DNA from: Gymnopus androsaceus JB14
Taxonomy: Eukaryota > Basidiomycota > Agaricomycetes > Agaricales > Omphalotaceae
DNA: 64,000 nucleotides
Reading direction: 5' to 3'
Assembly: GCA_009733575.1 (NCBI GenBank)
Contig: ML769406.1
Coordinates: forward strand, 112,085-176,084
Below are positions 60,159 to 64,000 of the stretch, piece by piece. A program made the translations under genes and the position numbers. How positions within the stretch are numbered: the stretch's first letter is position 1; each line of letters begins with the position of its first letter. A model generated the notes under the pieces. The model saw nothing but the letters and a program-made list of their open reading frames with translations. It was not told where the DNA came from and searched no databases.

Positions 60159-61366
60159 CTTTGAATCCTCTCACTAGCTAAGTGTAATTCCGAGAAAAAG
60201 ATTATCATGGGGCGGTGGAGTTATTTTTTGGTTGCTAGTTAAAATCTTTCCGTAATAAGAATCTCTGTTCTTCTCAGCCTTGTGCACATCGTTGGGAACC
60301 AGGGCGCCTTGATTCGTTGGGTGTACTCTGCGCAACGCGCACGAGCCAGTAACCCAAGTGTGACACAATGAAACACGATTAAGATTAAACACTAAAGATT
60401 AATGAAACGTTAGCTGACACGACCACAATACCACAATAAGAATACAACGTTCCACAATGTTCATTACCTGACCTCGCAAGAGGCGGACTAACCTGCTAGT
60501 TGCGAATAAAGTTAGCGAGCTTATGGGCGGGATGATGCAGTCCTGATTCCTATACACTTCGAATCAAACGGGGATCATGAATGAGAACCCAAGGCTTACC
60601 TGGATAATTGGAAGAGCCACCGGCAGGAGTGTCATGGCAGTGAAACTGAAGCTTTTGCATCTACAGTCAAGTAGGTAAAGCGATCCAATGAGGTCAAGAG
60701 AAAGCATGGATAAGATACAAGACTGGAAAGTAATGAAACTTATTCGTCCCGAGCGTAGAACATAGAACACTTGACTCGATGTTTTGTACAAAAATGTGAA
60801 ACTCCTCACACGTTCCATTAATTACCTTTAGGAAGAAGAAGGTAAAAGGGAAATAAAAGGCCATGATTAGGGCTCGAAAAACCATTGCAGTTCAAATGAA
60901 TAGCAATATAACTTTGAACATACCTCGCTCACCAATTAAAGTTGTGAGATGCGAAACAGGCTTAGCCCAGGGGAGCCCAAGGGGCGAGTTAGTTCGACAA
61001 GAAACCTGTCATTGTCAAGATTCAATTTTAAGCTCGTTCCAGACCCGAATACAAAATCCATGCGTTGTACATACTCACCTGGAAGTTTTATTCGGAATGT
61101 CCCTTTCTACTAGAGTCATTTGCCACTTGAGTGAAAGGGGGGTTCTGAGATCTATATGAAGAATTGCGAATGTGGGGCTCTTAAGATGGCCCTTGTGTTT
61201 TGTTTGGACATCGTTGAAACCGCCCGATTCACGATTCAGGAGAGAGAGATCTAATTATGCTTGAGGAGTCTGCGCTTCACCCAGCTCGTAAGAACAAGAT
61301 ATGCTTGAGTCGAGTCAAATATAATCAACTAGTAGTGGCATAAGTAAGCCAAGGATTCCTCATCGC
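60159..61366. other. possible small membrane-protein relic on the minus strand
   Basis: From about 61130 leftwards there are splice-like signals (CCAG|GTGAGT at about 61083; GACAG at about 61008) and short coding-like pieces: VSCRTNSPLGLPWAKPVSHL (61007-60930) and FRALIMAFYFPFTFFFLK (60882-60830), then SLDLIGSLYLLDCRCKSFSF (60706-60650) and PVALPIIQ before a GTAAG donor (60601). They do not join into one frame and no family is recognised. I note it as a possible decayed gene only. Confidence 0.25.
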
Positions 61367-63160
61367 TCAATCAACCCAAGAATACTGCAAGACAGGACCT
61401 GAAGATGGCCGAATAACCTCGAAGAAAAAATCTTCCTGCCAATTCGGCGGTGTATTGCACGCCATGCAACAGTCCCAACCAAAAAGCCTTAGATGCACCA
61501 TTTTCAATGAAGAAAGAAACGGGACGAGAGATTCCGCTACGCGCTCTACTTCAAGCTCCACCATTCGTTCTTTGCATCCCTTTTTTTCACCGTCCTTGAG
61601 GAGGCCCGAGGAGGAAGGTAAGGACGAAGAGACGCCAGTTGGATTTGAAAAGGAGAAGATTCCGGAGCCATATTTCTGGGTGACGAATCCTCGATAGATT
61701 GTGAGTTTCATGAATTCGAGATGGCTAAGACCATCAGTGATCTCCTTATAATATCTGTCCTATAGGCAGAGTCTTCAATACGAGTAGACTACATAAAAGG
61801 AAAATGATACACAACATACCAATGATTCATAACAAGGGACATGGAACTCGATATGTGTCAACTTTGGACATGCCTCAGCAATCCGCTTTACCGCGTCAAG
61901 AGAGAGACCTTTGGCTCGCCATCCATCATCTGAGGTCCCCAAACATTCAAAGAACGATAGGCTTCGGACTTCCTTGGATTCCTGCAAAGCCCCAACCAGA
62001 GAAGTTGCTTCGTCGTCGTCTAGAGCTCCGTGTAGCTGTACCACGCTAAGCCGTTTGATCGGCCGTACCCCTCCACGACAAATCTCGACACAATGCGCCA
62101 AGGTGCCTTCAAACTTTGTCAAACACGAAAGTGCGTCCGAAGGTATGCTTTGTGGAGCAAGATACAACAGTTGGTCCAAGTGAGGATGCCGAAGGAAAAA
62201 TTGGGAAAAGTCGACAGAGGATGAATCGTCGAGCCAGCCTCCTGCGTGGGTGATTTGGAGGATTCGGAGGGAAGGGAAAGATATGTCGTTGAGAGCTTCG
62301 GTGACAGCATCGACAGACGATTCTCGGAAGTTGGGGATTGATATGTCAAGTTTTCGTAACCCCGTACAAGATATGCCGATTTGCCCCAAGATCTGCGCGA
62401 AGAAGCGAGGTTCCAGAGGCACTGGCGAGACACGTCAACACTATACGATCTGGTCAAGTGCGGTCACTCACCAGCATCCTCGATGAAAGCCAAGCGCATA
62501 GCAAGTGATTGCAACGACGGTCCCAGTATCGACTTCTGCATGATTTCCCAATTCAGGGCATGAAAATCAAGGGTAAAACGTACAACGCACCAATAAGCTC
62601 AAACATTTCCGATATTCGCCTTGGGAAATTCGCATTCCAGCGAAAGTTTCGTGAGCGACGCCAAACCCTGGAGATCTACCTTGGCAAATGCCTCCGGAAA
62701 GGTAAGGTAGTGGCAGTAAAATTCGAACTTGCGCAATTTCGCGCCTCCTGCAACATCTGACGCGCCATACTTTGCAATATTATCCAGTGCTTTGGCAAAA
62801 TTTTTCCTAAACAATTTTAGATCACTCCTCATCTTCGCTGTCTGGACATGTTCCGCCGTATCCGTTCCTTCTTCCTCGTATTTAGAATCGTCTATTCTTG
62901 AACGATAGATCAAGTTCTCGAACCAATGAAGCTGGATGAGGCGATGAGGTCAGCTTTGCTCTAGCGTCCTGTTGTGATGCAAGAGTGGTCAAAGCAGCTG
63001 AATCGACGGATTTATATAGAATGGGATTAAATATGGCGTAGCAGCGTGAGGTCAGAATTGCAAGTCGGGATATGGCCAAGTCTTTGCGCCCCTCGATATT
63101 TTGCGAGACGAGATGATAAATCTCGACAGGGAGATTGTTGAATACTGCCACAGACTCCAT
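61367..63160 (-). CDS. F-box/LRR-type protein
   Basis: ATG at 63160 starts MESVAVFNNLPVEIYHLVSQ, an F-box-like entry, followed by ILTSRCYAIFNPILYKSV. Leucine-rich repeats run through GLASLTKLSLECEFPKANIG, LGPSLQSLAMRLAFIEDAG, CTGLRKLDISIPNFRESSV, FPSLRILQITHAGGW and ACPKLTHIEFHVPCYESL, then a last exon (DRYYKEITDGLSHLEFMKLT) to the stop at 61367. Introns are seen near 62590, 62460 and 61803-61757. Between SLVRELDLSFK and DDSKYEEEGTDTAEHVQTAK (about 62895) the frame shifts by one base. The protein would be about 530 residues and, as for its relatives, a likely SCF adaptor. Confidence 0.7.
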
Positions 63161-64000
63161 AGGAAAACTAGAAAAGTTTGAGACCAATTTTACTTGGAAT
63201 TGTCACAACATGAAGCTCACCAAGGCCAGCGATCGTGGTCGTGTGGAGTACAAAGGACGCGTTGGCGCTAATGATACTGCGCGCTTATCATAAATAACTA
63301 CGCGCGCTAACGCTGCCATTGTCCAACTTTGTCCAAGGACCAAACACGAAGAATTCGAATCAAGGTGAATCCAGTAGCACAGAGATTGAGTGATACTCCG
63401 GAATCTAGAGCCTCCAATCTCCTTGGCGGTTGAGTTGTTTCACCAACAGTGATTCATCTTCCTGGACTCCTTTTCAAACGCAACGACGATAAGAATACCG
63501 CAGAATCCGCTCTTTTTCAGCTACAGGGCGACTCGGATGGAATTCCAGTGCTTCACAGTCGCCAAACTCTTCGACTCTCTTTGATTCAACTCCCGTGGTT
63601 TCACTTTAATGAATAAAATCGGGTTTTCTATCATGATGGTACAGTCAGTCATACAAAAACTTCAATGCTTCAGGTCTTGATCTCTCGATTCGTGATGATA
63701 GAGGTACACTTTAGGATTGTGGGCGGAAGATGATAAGTATACCGTGAATATCAGAACCCTTTATTATTTTTTGCCAGTATTGACTAGGCTTCTATCGACC
63801 AGTTTCATCAAGAATCCAAACGCCGTTGCTATTCGTTAAGGTCGGCTCTTCTCAGCCAAGGGAGATCCCATCTTCATATCCCATTCAAACACAGCCGTTG
63901 ATCTCTGTTTTTGTAGGCGTAAGGACTCATTCACCCGCCATCTCATTCCACGTATACCCACAAATAAATCATTAACTCAAAAGGCTGTCATAGATGAGGG
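63161..64000. other. intergenic region at the window end
   Basis: No gene recognised. It should hold the promoter of the minus-strand F-box gene. Two GCGCGCT-containing blocks (about 63278 and 63300) form a short imperfect inverted repeat around TTATCATAAATAAC. Confidence 0.4.

Overview
The window is nuclear DNA of a basidiomycete fungus, most likely an Agaricomycete. Genes carry many 50-60 nt introns with fungal splice signals. Several families are typical of mushroom-forming fungi: DUF6593-type proteins, F-box/leucine-rich proteins, single-pass Ser/Thr-rich membrane proteins with a coiled-coil tail, a MATA-HMG-type regulator, a small secreted repeat-free protein family, and a large DDE-type transposon protein with an N-terminal zinc finger. 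No rRNA, tRNA or CRISPR was seen.

Layout. 1-12.1 kb is a nested transposon graveyard. It holds a 372-bp tandem duplication, an AT-rich element with terminal inverted repeats that contains a solo LTR with a clear 5-bp target-site duplication, and a decayed large transposase gene on the minus strand. That gene is itself interrupted by a 1.7-kb insertion and carries a 1.1-kb internal tandem duplication. 12.1-19.0 kb is a giant inverted repeat (two arms of about 3 kb, spacer about 0.95 kb). Each arm holds one copy of a membrane-protein gene: the right-arm copy is readable throughout, the left-arm copy is broken. 19.0-20.2 kb is unexplained. From 20.2 kb on the window is ordinary gene space: zinc alcohol dehydrogenase (+), 7-helix membrane protein (+), short-chain dehydrogenase (+), small secreted protein (+), GH3 beta-glucosidase with PA14 insert (+), F-box relic, an unrecognised disordered protein (+), a decayed ABC transporter (+), a TIGR04076-like protein (+), an MFS drug/polyamine-type transporter (+), a tandem pair of DUF6593-like genes (+), a second Ser/Thr-rich membrane protein (-), an AIF/FSP1-like flavoprotein (-), another 7-helix membrane protein (+), two F-box proteins (-) and an HMG-box regulator (-). 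Two small inverted-repeat elements (one with an 8-bp hAT-type target duplication) sit among these genes.

The genes look independent rather than a single pathway or cluster; ADH, SDR, GH3 and MFS lie close together but I see no backbone biosynthetic enzyme. The most notable observations are the 7-kb inverted repeat carrying a gene, a MITE that supplies the stop codon of a DUF6593 gene, GC-AG introns needed by at least two genes, and a striking excess of one-base indels both between repeat copies and inside otherwise conserved genes. The last point suggests residual consensus error in the assembly, and every frameshift-based pseudogene call here should be read with that in mind. I did not find convincing evidence for a wholly new biological system.
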